The notes below the pieces were generated by a model, which saw nothing but the letters and a program-made list of their open reading frames with translations, was not told the DNA's origin and searched no databases. DNA of 32,256 bases from Hominisplanchenecus murintestinalis. GTDB lineage: Bacteria; Bacillota; Clostridia; Lachnospirales; Lachnospiraceae. Positions 1 through 7,039 of this stretch are shown one piece after another. The stretch spans positions 1 through 32,256 of the forward strand of contig SRZB01000038.1 of NCBI GenBank assembly GCA_004793585.1. The letters run 5' to 3'. The position numbers and the translations under genes are program-made. How positions within the stretch are numbered: the stretch's first letter is position 1; every line of letters begins with the position of its first letter.

Positions 1-123
1 TACAAAATATATGAACTTTTCAAGGTACTATAGCGGGGCTTTTGACCCCAATATCATATAAAATTATTATAATAAAATTTATATACAAAATAAAATCTGC
101 TGCATAATATACAGATTATATAA

Positions 124-234
124 CTATCCTGTGAAGAAGAAGCGGCAGCAGCAACTTTCATAAAGATTTGCTAATAGGTCTATCCTTTGTTCTATTGTTA
201 ATTCTGCAAGTATATTTCTAAGTATCTGATACAT
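124..234 (-). CDS. Small hypothetical protein (36 aa)
   Basis: The reading frame begins with MYQILRNILAELTIEQRIDL and ends in a run of three cysteines followed by a phenylalanine stretch. An AAAGGAG motif sits 5 nt before the ATG. The start lies inside the 3' end of the HNH gene (17-nt overlap), which suggests translational coupling. Product unknown; I recognise no family. The helical first 27 residues look protein-like, while the Cys/Phe-rich tail looks like read-through into non-coding DNA, so this could be a truncated remnant of a longer gene. Confidence 0.35.
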   Translation of the reverse strand: MYQILRNILAELTIEQRIDLLANLYESCCCRFFFTG

Positions 235-649
235 GGGTACTCCTTTTACTATTGATTAAATCCACATTATTATAAAATTTGCCTATATTATGTTCTCTCT
301 TATACCGCTTATATAGTGCGCTCTCTGATAGGTGGGTTTTCTGTGACAAGTGCAGTTTATCTTTTGTTTCTCTTGCGCCTATCTCATTAGCAAAGTAGGC
401 TTGTAATGTGGGGATTGCCGATTGATAGTCAATAGACGTGCGGCAGTTATGCTTATCGGGGTTAAATTTTCTACCGTGTACGGTCGCATGGCAGCAGGCA
501 CATAAAAGAATAAGATTGTCATAGTCATCCGTGCCGCCTTTGTTTCTCTCTGTTAGGTGATGATATTCTAAAAAATCTTTCTTGCCGCATATAGCGCATT
601 GATGATTCCAAAATTCAGCTACTTTTCTTTTTGTTGCTTTTGATACCAT
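218..649 (-). CDS. HNH endonuclease family protein (143 aa)
   Basis: A small nuclease of the HNH superfamily, expected to cut DNA in a metal-dependent way. The HNH core is visible in the first 60 residues: CAIC zinc knuckle (residues 18-21), the HH pair at about 30-31, the N of DNLILLC, and a second CxxCH with a following H. The C-terminal half is basic and lacks a recognisable domain; it may bind DNA. An AAAGGAG lies 9 nt upstream of the ATG, so this start is well supported. Stand-alone HNH genes of this size are common in prophages (near terminases), in homing elements and as restriction nucleases. No phage structural genes are visible here, so the host element may lie beyond the left edge or be lost. 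The family call is firm; the biological role is open. Confidence 0.85.
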   Translation of the reverse strand: MVSKATKRKVAEFWNHQCAICGKKDFLEYHHLTERNKGGTDDYDNLILLCACCHATVHGRKFNPDKHNCRTSIDYQSAIPTLQAYFANEIGARETKDKLHLSQKTHLSESALYKRYKREHNIGKFYNNVDLINSKRSTHVSDT

Positions 650-705
650 TCTGAAATACTCCTTTCAGAGATATTTCAAAATGGCAGCAGGAGAATTATA
701 AAAAG

Positions 706-923
706 TTGTCCTAAGTGTAACGGAAATTATTAAAAGTAGCAGAGGATTCCAGACAAGTTATTATAGAGTTGTTGTAAGATGTAAAGTTGGAAATGTCGAA
801 AAAGGCTTGAAAATAGCATATTTATGGGATAAAATAGGGATGTAACAAAGGACAACTTCTAAAAAGGACAATATATAGTTACTGTTGAATTACCCTAAAT
901 GGCAAAGGACAACAAAAGGACAA
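706..923. repeat. Cluster of short AAAGGACAA repeats
   Basis: Inside the 345-bp gap between the HNH gene and the rubrerythrin gene, the nonamer AAAGGACAA occurs four times on the plus strand (847-855, 863-871, 904-912, 915-923), and its core appears inverted once as TTGTCC (706-711). Spacing is irregular (16, 41 and 11 nt between starts). No gene is visible in the gap. The repeats could be a regulator-binding array upstream of the HNH gene or the relic of an iteron region. The sequence alone does not decide. Confidence 0.5.
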
Positions 924-924
924 T

Positions 925-960
925 CAAAAAGGGAACAAACCATTTCTGATTCATTCCCTT
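925..960 (-). terminator. Rho-independent terminator of the rubrerythrin gene
   Basis: On the minus strand a 7-bp stem AAGGGAA/TTCCCTT with an 18-nt loop is followed by a T-rich tract (TTTTTGATT). It lies 35 nt after the rubrerythrin stop codon. The large loop makes it a weaker hairpin than the others in the window. Confidence 0.6.
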
Positions 961-994
961 AATTTCAAAAATCCTTCAAAATCCGGCGATTTGA

Positions 995-1537
995 TTAGCC
1001 GAAGTACCTCTTTAACAGTCCCTCAAATGCCTTGCCATGTCTGGCCTCATCCCTTGCCATCTCATGAACGGTGTCATGGATTGCATCCAGGTTCAGGGCT
1101 TTTGCACGTTTAGCCAGGTCGGTCTTGCCTGCAGTAGCGCCGTTTTCAGCATCTACACGCATCTCAAGGTTTTTCTTTGTGCTGTCAGTTACGACTTCAC
1201 CGAGCAGTTCAGCAAACTTTGCAGCGTGTTCTGCCTCTTCGTAAGCAGCTTTCTCCCAGTATAATCCGATTTCCGGATATCCTTCTCTATGGGCAACTCT
1301 TGCCATTGCCAGGTACATACCAACCTCAGAGCACTCGCCCTCGAAGTTTGCTCTCAAATCAGCCAGAATGTCCTCTGGTACGCCCTGTGCCACGCCTACT
1401 ACGTGCTCAGCTGCCCAAGTCCTTTCTCCCGCCTGTTTTGTAAATTTAGAAGCAGGTGCTTTACATACCGGACAAACTTCCGGTGCTGCTTCTCCTTCTG
1501 CAACATAACCACATACATTACATACCCATTTAGCCAT
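995..1537 (-). CDS. Reverse rubrerythrin (rubredoxin-ferritin-like peroxide scavenger, 180 aa)
   Basis: A cytoplasmic non-haem iron protein that reduces hydrogen peroxide (and possibly oxygen) to water using electrons passed through its rubredoxin-type iron. The rubredoxin domain is N-terminal (two CxxC pairs at Cys6/Cys9 and Cys22/Cys25), followed by the four-helix ferritin-like domain with di-iron ligands in EEAEH and DEARH. This domain order is the reverse of classical rubrerythrin and is typical of the oxygen-induced reverse rubrerythrins of clostridia. The ATG at 1537 is chosen because AAAGGAG lies just upstream; an in-frame ATG 51 nt earlier would put this site inside the coding region. 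A palindromic operator overlaps the promoter, and perR lies directly upstream on the same strand, pointing to peroxide-inducible expression. Confidence 0.93.
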   Translation of the reverse strand: MAKWVCNVCGYVAEGEAAPEVCPVCKAPASKFTKQAGERTWAAEHVVGVAQGVPEDILADLRANFEGECSEVGMYLAMARVAHREGYPEIGLYWEKAAYEEAEHAAKFAELLGEVVTDSTKKNLEMRVDAENGATAGKTDLAKRAKALNLDAIHDTVHEMARDEARHGKAFEGLLKRYFG

Positions 1538-1591
1538 TATTAAAATCTCCTTTTTCATATATTTTTTTCGTGCGGCAATAGCCGTCACTTA

Positions 1592-1643
1592 AAATCAGTA
1601 ATAATTACTGATTTAACTTACCATAGTTTCGAAGGCTCGTCAA
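1592..1643 (-). promoter_or_regulatory. Rubrerythrin promoter with PerR/Fur-type operator
   Basis: On the minus strand, TTGACG (1638-1643) and TAAGTT (1615-1620) are separated by 17 bp. Immediately downstream, at 1592-1614, lies a perfect 23-bp palindrome with arms AAATCAGTAAT around a single central A. The inner 7-1-7 arrangement (CAGTAAT-A-ATTACTG) has the architecture of PerR and Fur boxes. Its position over the expected transcription start fits repression. The regulator is inferred to be the adjacent PerR-like protein. Confidence 0.8.
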
Positions 1644-1658
1644 GAGATTTTCGGAAAT

Positions 1659-2048
1659 TTATGGTTTTTTAATACAATCCCCACAAATCCCATAAAAATT
1701 CGTGACATGGCTGTCAATTTTTCCCGGAAAGTTTTTTTGGGCAATACCCAGAATGGAATCGATGCTTTCCATTTCCAGGTCTGAGACTTTATGGCATTTG
1801 CGGCAGATAAAATGATTGTGCGGAGTAATTCGTCCGTCGAAACGGTCTGCCCCGTCTCCGGTGGTGATTTTTATAATTTCCCCCATATCAGCCAGCAGGG
1901 AAAGGTTGCGATAAACAGTTCCGAGGCTGATATTAGGAAACTTTTCACGCAGATTTGTGTAAACGGTGTCGGCGGTGGGGTGGTCAATTCTGGAGGCCAG
2001 AAATTCTTTGACGGCTTCTCTCTGCCGGCTGTATTTTAAAGTAGGCAT
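1659..2048 (-). CDS. perR: PerR-like peroxide-sensing Fur-family repressor (129 aa)
   Basis: A winged-helix metalloregulator of the Fur family. The N-terminal DNA-binding part contains HPTADTVYTNLRE and the recognition helix ISLGTVYRNL. The C-terminal dimerisation domain carries the DGRITPHNHFICRKC sensing/metal segment and two CxxC structural-zinc motifs (CRKC and CGDC). An aspartate in KVSDLE aligns with the residue typical of PerR where Fur has glutamate, which favours PerR over Fur or Zur. The ATG at 2048 is preceded by AAAGGAA; an ATG 36 nt upstream lacks a good site. The gene has its own operator (probable autoregulation), and the next gene on the strand is a peroxide-scavenging rubrerythrin. 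Distinguishing PerR from Fur by eye is not certain. Confidence 0.85.
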   Translation of the reverse strand: MPTLKYSRQREAVKEFLASRIDHPTADTVYTNLREKFPNISLGTVYRNLSLLADMGEIIKITTGDGADRFDGRITPHNHFICRKCHKVSDLEMESIDSILGIAQKNFPGKIDSHVTNFYGICGDCIKKP

Positions 2049-2102
2049 GGATGCAATTCCTTTCTTTTGAAAAATACTTTGCATTCAACAATTTTCATAA
2101 AA

Positions 2103-2155
2103 ATAGTAATCATTATTACTATGAATATGATAGGGGATGCACGGCGATTTGTCAA
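2103..2155 (-). promoter_or_regulatory. perR promoter with palindromic operator
   Basis: On the minus strand, TTGACA (2150-2155) and TATCAT (2127-2132) have a 17-bp spacer. Just downstream of the -10, an imperfect inverted repeat with arms ATAGTAAT and ATTACTAT around 4 nt (2103-2122) shares the GTAAT/ATTAC core of the rubrerythrin operator. This suggests autoregulation by the PerR-like protein. Confidence 0.78.
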
Positions 2156-2183
2156 TTGTTTGTTAGAGCCTGGGGAAATTGGA

Positions 2184-2325
2184 GTAACAGTTCAGCCCAG
2201 GACTTTGCACTTGCTGCAAAGTCCGTGAGAATGCATAAATTCAGCCAGAGAATCCAGCCTTTTGCGAACAGCAAACTTTAATGGACTGGATTCCGTAACA
2301 GTGAAGCCGTAGGCTGAACTGTTAC
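2184..2325. mobile_element. MITE-like dispersed element, copy 1 (142 bp)
   Basis: The element is bounded by perfect 14-bp terminal inverted repeats, GTAACAGTTCAGCC at 2184-2197 and its complement at 2312-2325. It contains a 10-bp hairpin (GGACTTTGCA at its left arm) and a second, imperfect hairpin with arm GAATCCAG. It encodes nothing. A near-identical copy lies at 25589-25731; my alignment shows seven substitutions and one 1-nt gap. The flanks AAATTGGA and AAACCGGA agree at 6 of 8 positions, consistent with a decayed 8-bp target-site duplication. It sits between the divergent perR and trxB promoters, about 28 bp behind the perR -35 box. Confidence 0.85.
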
Positions 2326-2383
2326 AAACCGGAAGTTGAAACCGGGTAATGATAATTTTTGAAAAAACCTGAGGAAACTGTGG

Positions 2384-2410
2384 TTGAACGGCGGCAAAAT
2401 ATGATATATT
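2384..2410 (+). promoter_or_regulatory. Possible trxB promoter
   Basis: TTGAAC (2384-2389) and TATATT (2405-2410) lie 34 nt before the trxB start but with only a 15-bp spacer. The -10 is credible; the -35 is uncertain. Confidence 0.4.
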
Positions 2411-2444
2411 AATAAAAAAAGTGCAGCATTAAAGGAGAAGAGGT

Positions 2445-3368
2445 ATGGATAAGGTATATGATTTACTGATCATCGGTTCGGGACCGGCAGGGCTGGCGGC
2501 CGCCATTTACGCACAGAGGGCAAAGCTTTCGACGGTAGTGTTGGAAAAGGAATATATCAGCGGCGGGCAGGTGGTGAATACTTACGAGGTAGACAATTAT
2601 CCGGGACTTCCGGGAATCAATGGGTACGAATTGGGAGTCAAGTTTCGGGAACATGCGGATCAGCTTGGAGCGGAATTTGTTACGGCCGAAGTGGAGGAAA
2701 TTATAATAGAAGAAACAGTGAAAAAGGTGGAGTCTTCTGCTGGGGAATATCGGGCGAAAGCATTGGTTTTGGCAATGGGCGCAGCCCATAGGGAACTGGG
2801 GGTTCCGGGAGAGAAGGAGCTGGCAGGAATGGGAGTTTCTTATTGCGCAACCTGCGACGGAGCTTTCTTCCGGGGAAGGAGAGTGGCAGTGGTTGGCGGC
2901 GGCGACGTAGCTGTTGAGGATGCGATTTTCCTGGCGCGGGGATGCGAGAAGGTAGTATTGATTCACCGGAGGGATGAGCTTCGGGCGGCAAAGAGCCTGC
3001 AGGAGCGCCTTTTCGCTTGTGAGAATGTGGAAATTATATGGGATACTGCTGTCAGGGAGATAAACGGTGAAGATCATGTAGAATCCATACGGCTGGAGAA
3101 TTTGAAGACCGGAGAAAAAAGGAGCCTGGATATGGACGGAGTCTTTGTGGCAGTAGGCGTGATTCCAAATTCCCGGATTATTAAAGAACTGGTAGGAGTA
3201 GATGAAAACGGATACATTTTGGCAGGCGAGGACTGTGCTTCCAGCGTGAAGGGCATCTTTGCGGCAGGAGATATCCGAAAGAAACCGCTGCGCCAGATTG
3301 TCACTGCAGTGGCAGACGGGGCGAATGCGGTGACTGCTGTACAGGAATACCTGCTGTCTGTGCAATGA
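2445..3368 (+). CDS. trxB: Thioredoxin reductase (NADPH/FAD, 307 aa)
   Basis: A cytoplasmic flavoenzyme of the class II pyridine nucleotide-disulfide oxidoreductases that passes electrons from NADPH through FAD to a CxxC pair and on to thioredoxin. Visible: the N-terminal FAD dinucleotide-binding GSGPAG, the redox-active CATC at Cys134/Cys137, the NADPH-binding VVGGGDVAVEDA, and the C-terminal FAD motif GIFAAGDIR followed by QIVTAVADGA. Length is normal for the family. An AAAGGAG lies 8 nt before the ATG. It is divergent from perR with the MITE-like element between them, so the local theme is redox defence. No convincing PerR-type box is visible on its own side. Some clostridial homologues use ferredoxin or another donor instead of NADPH; the cofactor is assigned from the family. 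Confidence 0.92.
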   Translation: MDKVYDLLIIGSGPAGLAAAIYAQRAKLSTVVLEKEYISGGQVVNTYEVDNYPGLPGINGYELGVKFREHADQLGAEFVTAEVEEIIIEETVKKVESSAGEYRAKALVLAMGAAHRELGVPGEKELAGMGVSYCATCDGAFFRGRRVAVVGGGDVAVEDAIFLARGCEKVVLIHRRDELRAAKSLQERLFACENVEIIWDTAVREINGEDHVESIRLENLKTGEKRSLDMDGVFVAVGVIPNSRIIKELVGVDENGYILAGEDCASSVKGIFAAGDIRKKPLRQIVTAVADGANAVTAVQEYLLSVQ

Positions 3369-3430
3369 GCGTTAGAATGGCGCTTATTGCATGGAATGAT
3401 AGTTTCATCCGGGTTTTTCCAGATTGATGC

Positions 3431-3459
3431 TTGCGGTAAGAGGGATTCTCTGTTATACT
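3431..3459 (+). promoter_or_regulatory. Promoter of the phosphofructokinase gene
   Basis: TTGCGG (3431-3436), a 17-bp spacer and TATACT (3454-3459) lie about 86 nt before the start codon, separating this unit from trxB. No strong terminator is visible after trxB. Confidence 0.6.
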
Positions 3460-3545
3460 TTTTTCAATAGGCGTCCTGGACTGCCGCAGGCATAAACGGG
3501 GGCGCTTGGTAAACACACTAATATAATTTTAGGAGGAATGAACGA

Positions 3546-4778
3546 ATGAAAGGGAACATTGTAGTAGGTCAGTCAGGAGGACCGACAGCCGTTATCAATT
3601 CCAGCCTTGCAGGCGTATTCAGTGCGGCAAAGGCATTAGGAGTTAAGAAAATCTATGGTATGCATCACGGAATCCAGGGCTTCCTGAATGAAGACTTGAT
3701 TGATATTTCTGAGTATGTAAAGGATGATAAGGATGTGGAACTGCTGAAAAGGACACCGTCAGCTTTCCTTGGCTCCTGCCGTTACAAACTGCCGAAGATT
3801 GAAGGAAACGAAGAAGTATACGATAAAATTTTTGAGATTTTAGAGAAATATGATATCGAGTGCCTGTTCTATATCGGCGGAAATGATTCTATGGATACGA
3901 TTAAGATGCTCTCCGATTATGCGGCAATGAAGGGCAAATCACAGAGGTTTATGGGCGTTCCAAAGACGATTGACAACGACCTTCCGATTACAGACCATTG
4001 TCCGGGATATGGTTCCGCAGCAAAATATATTGCAACTTCTATGAAAGAGATTATCCGCGATAACGAGAGCTTTGGCGTTGAGAAGCCGACCGTTACGATC
4101 GTAGAGATTATGGGACGCCATGCAGGATGGCTGACAGCAGCGGCAGCGCTTTCCAGAGGCGAGGATTGTGACGGACCGGATATGATTTATCTGCCGGAAG
4201 TTACCTTTGATGTGGATGATTTCGTGGAGAGAGTGAAGAAGCTTGCGGCAGAGAAGAGTTCTGTTGTCATCGCAGTTTCCGAAGGGCTGAAACTCGCGGA
4301 CGGACGTTTTGCATGTGAGCTTGGAAATGCTTCTGATTTTGTGGATGCATTTGGACATAAGCAGCTTTCAGGCTGCGCGGCAGCCCTGGCAAATATCGTG
4401 GCAGGCGCTACAGGACTTAAGACACGTGCCGTAGAGTTCTCTACTCTGCAGAGGGCTGCTACACATATTGCTTCCCTTCAGGATATTAATGAAGCGTTCA
4501 GCGTAGGTTATCTGGCTGGACAGGCGGCAGAGGAAGGCAAGACAGGCATGATGATTACGATTGACGTAAAAGAGCGCAATCCGTATCAGGTAGGTTACAG
4601 CATCTATGATATCCACGCAATTGCAAACGTAGAGCGTCCGGTTCCGGCTGAGTGGATTATCAACGACGGTACAGATGTGAGCGAGGAGTATGTAAACTAT
4701 GCGCGTCCTCTGATTCTGGGCGAGCTGACGCCGATGATGGTAAACGGTACGCCGAGGCATCTGGTTCTGAAAAAATAA
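3546..4778 (+). CDS. Diphosphate-type 6-phosphofructokinase (410 aa)
   Basis: Phosphorylates fructose 6-phosphate to the 1,6-bisphosphate in glycolysis, probably using pyrophosphate instead of ATP. The N-terminal GQSGGPTAVINSSL is the phosphoryl-donor loop. The donor-specificity positions read GGNDS (Gly111-Ser115) and PKTIDND (139-145): an aspartate where ATP enzymes have glycine (GGDGS) and a lysine where they have glycine (PGTIDND), the pattern of PPi-dependent enzymes. MGRHAGW at 189 is the substrate-binding segment. The length, about 90 residues more than the ATP-dependent bacterial type, also fits. AGGAGG lies upstream of the ATG. The gene is monocistronic, with its own promoter and terminator. 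A PPi enzyme would be reversible and save ATP in a fermenter. Confidence 0.9.
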   Translation: MKGNIVVGQSGGPTAVINSSLAGVFSAAKALGVKKIYGMHHGIQGFLNEDLIDISEYVKDDKDVELLKRTPSAFLGSCRYKLPKIEGNEEVYDKIFEILEKYDIECLFYIGGNDSMDTIKMLSDYAAMKGKSQRFMGVPKTIDNDLPITDHCPGYGSAAKYIATSMKEIIRDNESFGVEKPTVTIVEIMGRHAGWLTAAAALSRGEDCDGPDMIYLPEVTFDVDDFVERVKKLAAEKSSVVIAVSEGLKLADGRFACELGNASDFVDAFGHKQLSGCAAALANIVAGATGLKTRAVEFSTLQRAATHIASLQDINEAFSVGYLAGQAAEEGKTGMMITIDVKERNPYQVGYSIYDIHAIANVERPVPAEWIINDGTDVSEEYVNYARPLILGELTPMMVNGTPRHLVLKK

Positions 4779-4796
4779 TAACAGGCTATGGAAGAA

Positions 4797-4825
4797 AAGC
4801 AGGCTCCTTCGGGAACCTGCTTTTT
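4797..4825 (+). terminator. Rho-independent terminator after the phosphofructokinase gene
   Basis: Stem AAGCAGG...CCTGCTT with an inner TCC/GGA and a TTCG tetraloop, followed by TTTTT. It lies 19 nt after the stop and cleanly separates this unit from the ribosomal operon. Confidence 0.9.
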
Positions 4826-4861
4826 AGAGCGTTTTTTCGGTAAATTTTTCAAAATTAGTAC

Positions 4862-4890
4862 TTGCATTCGTGAAAGGCAAGTGGTATACT
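4862..4890 (+). promoter_or_regulatory. Promoter of the rpmJ-rplQ ribosomal unit
   Basis: TTGCAT (4862-4867), a 17-bp spacer and TATACT (4885-4890) come directly after the preceding terminator. The leader (about 4897-4977) holds a small hairpin AGGAC/GTCCT followed by TTTT (4910-4933) and a GCTTG/CAAGC hairpin (4936-4949) that could act in attenuation, though neither is strong. Confidence 0.8.
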
Positions 4891-4977
4891 GGTAAACGAA
4901 CTTTGTGTCAGGACGCTATTTTTGTGTCCTTTTATGCTTGCATACAAGCGGCAATAATGGTGAAAGGAGGCATAACC

Positions 4978-5091
4978 ATGAAGGTTAGATCATCAGTGAA
5001 ACCTATTTGCGAAAAATGCAAAATCATCAAGAGAAAGGGCAGCATCAGAGTAATCTGTGAAAACCCGAAGCACAAACAGCGCCAGGGATAG
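4978..5091 (+). CDS. rpmJ: 50S ribosomal protein L36 (37 aa)
   Basis: A small zinc-ribbon protein of the large subunit. [15 protein letters not shown] is diagnostic, with the four zinc ligands CxxC, a later Cys and His (C-type, zinc-binding paralogue). GAAAGGAGG lies just before the ATG. It is the first gene of the unit; infA, normally immediately upstream in the spc/alpha cluster, is absent, and phosphofructokinase takes that position. An unusually long gap separates it from rpsM. Confidence 0.96.
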   Translation: MKVRSSVKPICEKCKIIKRKGSIRVICENPKHKQRQG

Positions 5092-5548
5092 GCATAGGAT
5101 ATGGAATGGATGCATATGTGTGCATTTCGTGGAAAAGCTGTCCGATGCGCGGAGCGAATCGGACGTTTAGGTTTATGTTTGTGAAATTGAAAGCGGCTGC
5201 AGTGTGACGCACCAGGCGGTGTTGTTATACTGATGACAATATATAGTAGAGTAGCGACGGAGAGAAATGTTAAGTAGCCTGTAAAGCTTCTTTTGCATTT
5301 TGTTGCTGTTGTATTACACGAGATATATTGCTCAAATACCGGACTTATGAGTACCGTCATGGGTGCGGAAAGGTCGTATTTATGCGGCTGGATATCAAAG
5401 AGGGGGCAGTCGTTTTTGACTGCCAGTCTGAAGGTATCTCAATTAGGGACAATATTTATGAAGGCGCAGGGGGCGCACGGCATTTCAGACACTGTCCACC
5501 CGGGGCAGTGGGCTGCGTGGACCGGCCGGGAAAATGGAGGAAAATTAC
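5092..5548 (+). other. Long structured spacer between rpmJ and rpsM (457 bp)
   Basis: No gene with a credible start is visible here. Two clear hairpins stand out: GTCCGAT/ATCGGAC with an 11-nt loop (5140-5164), followed by a T-rich but interrupted tract, and GGCAGTC/GACTGCC with a 6-nt loop (5405-5424). A TATAGT at 5242-5247 could be the -10 of an internal promoter but has only a poor -35 (GTGTTG). The spacer may be a cis-regulatory leader of rpsM and the genes after it. This is inference from structure and length. Confidence 0.45.
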
Positions 5549-5917
5549 ATGGCTCGTATTGCTGGTGTAGACTTACCAAGAGAAAAACGTGTAGAAATCG
5601 GTTTAACTTATGTATACGGAATCGGCAGGGCAAGCTCAAACAAGATTCTTGCGGCTGCAAATGTGAATCCGGATACGCGTGTCAGGGATCTTACGGATGA
5701 GGAAGTGTCCAGAATTCGTGACGTTATGGATGAGCATTATACCGTAGAGGGTGATTTGAGAAGAGAAATCGCCCTGAATATCAAGAGACTTCAGGAAATC
5801 GGATGCTACAGGGGAATCCGTCACAGGAAAGGGCTTCCTGTACGTGGACAGAAGACCAAGACAAATGCAAGGACAAGAAAAGGTCCGAAGAGAACGGTTG
5901 CAAACAAGAAGAAATAA
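5549..5917 (+). CDS. rpsM: 30S ribosomal protein S13 (122 aa)
   Basis: A head protein of the small subunit that contacts the P-site tRNA and the B1 intersubunit bridges. [20 protein letters not shown] is the conserved N-terminus, and [20 protein letters not shown] is the characteristic C-terminal RNA-binding region. The start at 5549 follows ATGGAGGAAAATTAC; an in-frame ATG at 5534 overlaps this ribosome-binding site and is rejected. It heads the rpsM-rpsK-rpsD-rpoA-rplQ part of the unit. Confidence 0.97.
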   Translation: MARIAGVDLPREKRVEIGLTYVYGIGRASSNKILAAANVNPDTRVRDLTDEEVSRIRDVMDEHYTVEGDLRREIALNIKRLQEIGCYRGIRHRKGLPVRGQKTKTNARTRKGPKRTVANKKK

Positions 5918-5982
5918 AAAGCTACCGAACCATAAGTAACAAGTTGACAAGTAATCATTATGAGAAAGTAGGTTAGTTTAAA

Positions 5983-6378
5983 ATGGCTAAAAAAGTTACC
6001 AAAAAAGTGACAAAAAAGCGTATAAAGAAAAACGTTGAACGCGGACAGGCACATATCCAGTCATCTTTCAATAACACAATCGTTACCCTGACAGATGCAG
6101 AGGGAAATGCTTTATCATGGGCAAGTGCCGGTGGTCTGGGATTTAGAGGTTCAAGGAAATCTACTCCATATGCAGCGCAGATGGCAGCAGAGACTGCTAC
6201 AAAGGCAGCATTAGTACATGGTCTGAAAACGGTAGACGTATTCGTGAAGGGTCCTGGTTCAGGACGCGAAGCAGCAATCCGTGCATTATCAGCGTGTGGT
6301 CTGGAAGTAACCAGTATCAGGGACGTAACACCTGTACCGCATAACGGATGTCGCCCGCCCAAACGTAGAAGAGTCTAA
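5983..6378 (+). CDS. rpsK: 30S ribosomal protein S11 (131 aa)
   Basis: A platform protein of the small subunit near the mRNA exit/Shine-Dalgarno duplex. Recognised from [45 protein letters not shown] and the C-terminal [15 protein letters not shown]. The N-terminus is a Lys-rich tail. Its ribosome-binding site (AAAGTAGG) is weaker than those of its neighbours. It sits 65 nt after rpsM. Confidence 0.97.
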   Translation: MAKKVTKKVTKKRIKKNVERGQAHIQSSFNNTIVTLTDAEGNALSWASAGGLGFRGSRKSTPYAAQMAAETATKAALVHGLKTVDVFVKGPGSGREAAIRALSACGLEVTSIRDVTPVPHNGCRPPKRRRV

Positions 6379-6396
6379 TGAGGAGGTATTAGGAAG

Positions 6397-6990
6397 ATGG
6401 CAGTTAATAGAGTTCCTGTTCTTAAAAGATGCAGATCACTTGGTTTAGACCCGGTTTATTTAGGGGTCGATAAGAAGTCTACAAGAGAGTTGAAGAGAGC
6501 GAACCGTAAAATGAGTGAGTACGGTTTACAGCTCAGAGAAAAACAGAAAGCGAAATTTATTTACGGCGTTCTGGAGAAACCTTTCAGAAATTATTATAAA
6601 AAAGCCGAGAGAATGTCAGGCATGACAGGTACAAACCTGATGGTTATGCTGGAGATGAGACTGGACAGCGTTGTTTTTCGTTTAGGATTTGCAAGGACAA
6701 GAAGAGAGGCAAGGCAGATTGTTGACCATAAGCATGTCCTTGTGAACGGCAGGCAGGTAAACATTCCTTCTTATTTGGTAAAGGTTGGGGATGTTATCGA
6801 AATCAAAGAGAAATGCAAATCAATGCAGAGATATAAAGACATCGTAGAAGTTACCGGAGGAAGGCTTGTTCCGGAGTGGCTTGACTGCGATTTAGAGGCT
6901 CTGAGAGGTACTGTAAAAGAGACACCGGCAAGAGAAGCGATTGACGTACCAGTGGATGAGATGCTTATTGTCGAGTTATATTCTAAGTAA
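6397..6990 (+). CDS. rpsD: 30S ribosomal protein S4, zinc-free type (197 aa)
   Basis: A primary assembly protein of the 30S body that also serves as translational repressor and mRNA helicase component in other bacteria. The S4 RNA-binding domain is visible around LDSVVFRLGFARTRREARQIVDHKHVLVNG. The N-terminal region has no cysteine cluster, so this is the C-minus (zinc-independent) form; the domain otherwise matches. GAGGAGG lies 10 nt upstream. A zinc-free S4 next to a zinc-binding L36 is a mixed zinc requirement within one operon. Confidence 0.96.
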   Translation: MAVNRVPVLKRCRSLGLDPVYLGVDKKSTRELKRANRKMSEYGLQLREKQKAKFIYGVLEKPFRNYYKKAERMSGMTGTNLMVMLEMRLDSVVFRLGFARTRREARQIVDHKHVLVNGRQVNIPSYLVKVGDVIEIKEKCKSMQRYKDIVEVTGGRLVPEWLDCDLEALRGTVKETPAREAIDVPVDEMLIVELYSK

Positions 6991-7039
6991 AATTGTAGGA
7001 ACCCTCGTAACTATATAAACCCAAAGGAGGGACTTGATA

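Noticed and set aside
1-649. Prophage edge
   Set aside because: Only an HNH gene and a tiny ORF; no terminase, portal, integrase or attachment site is visible.
706-923. GGACAA repeats as a CRISPR array
   Set aside because: Repeats are only 9 nt with irregular spacing; no spacer structure or cas genes.
2463-3365. 300-codon minus-strand ORF opposite trxB
   Set aside because: Antisense of a well-supported gene with no ribosome-binding site or recognisable protein character; similar shadow frames lie opposite pfp, purL and fusA.
5328-5570. 80-codon plus-strand ORF upstream of rpsM, checked as a possible infA or KOW protein
   Set aside because: No ribosome-binding site, overlap with the rpsM start, and no InfA or KOW motifs in the translation.
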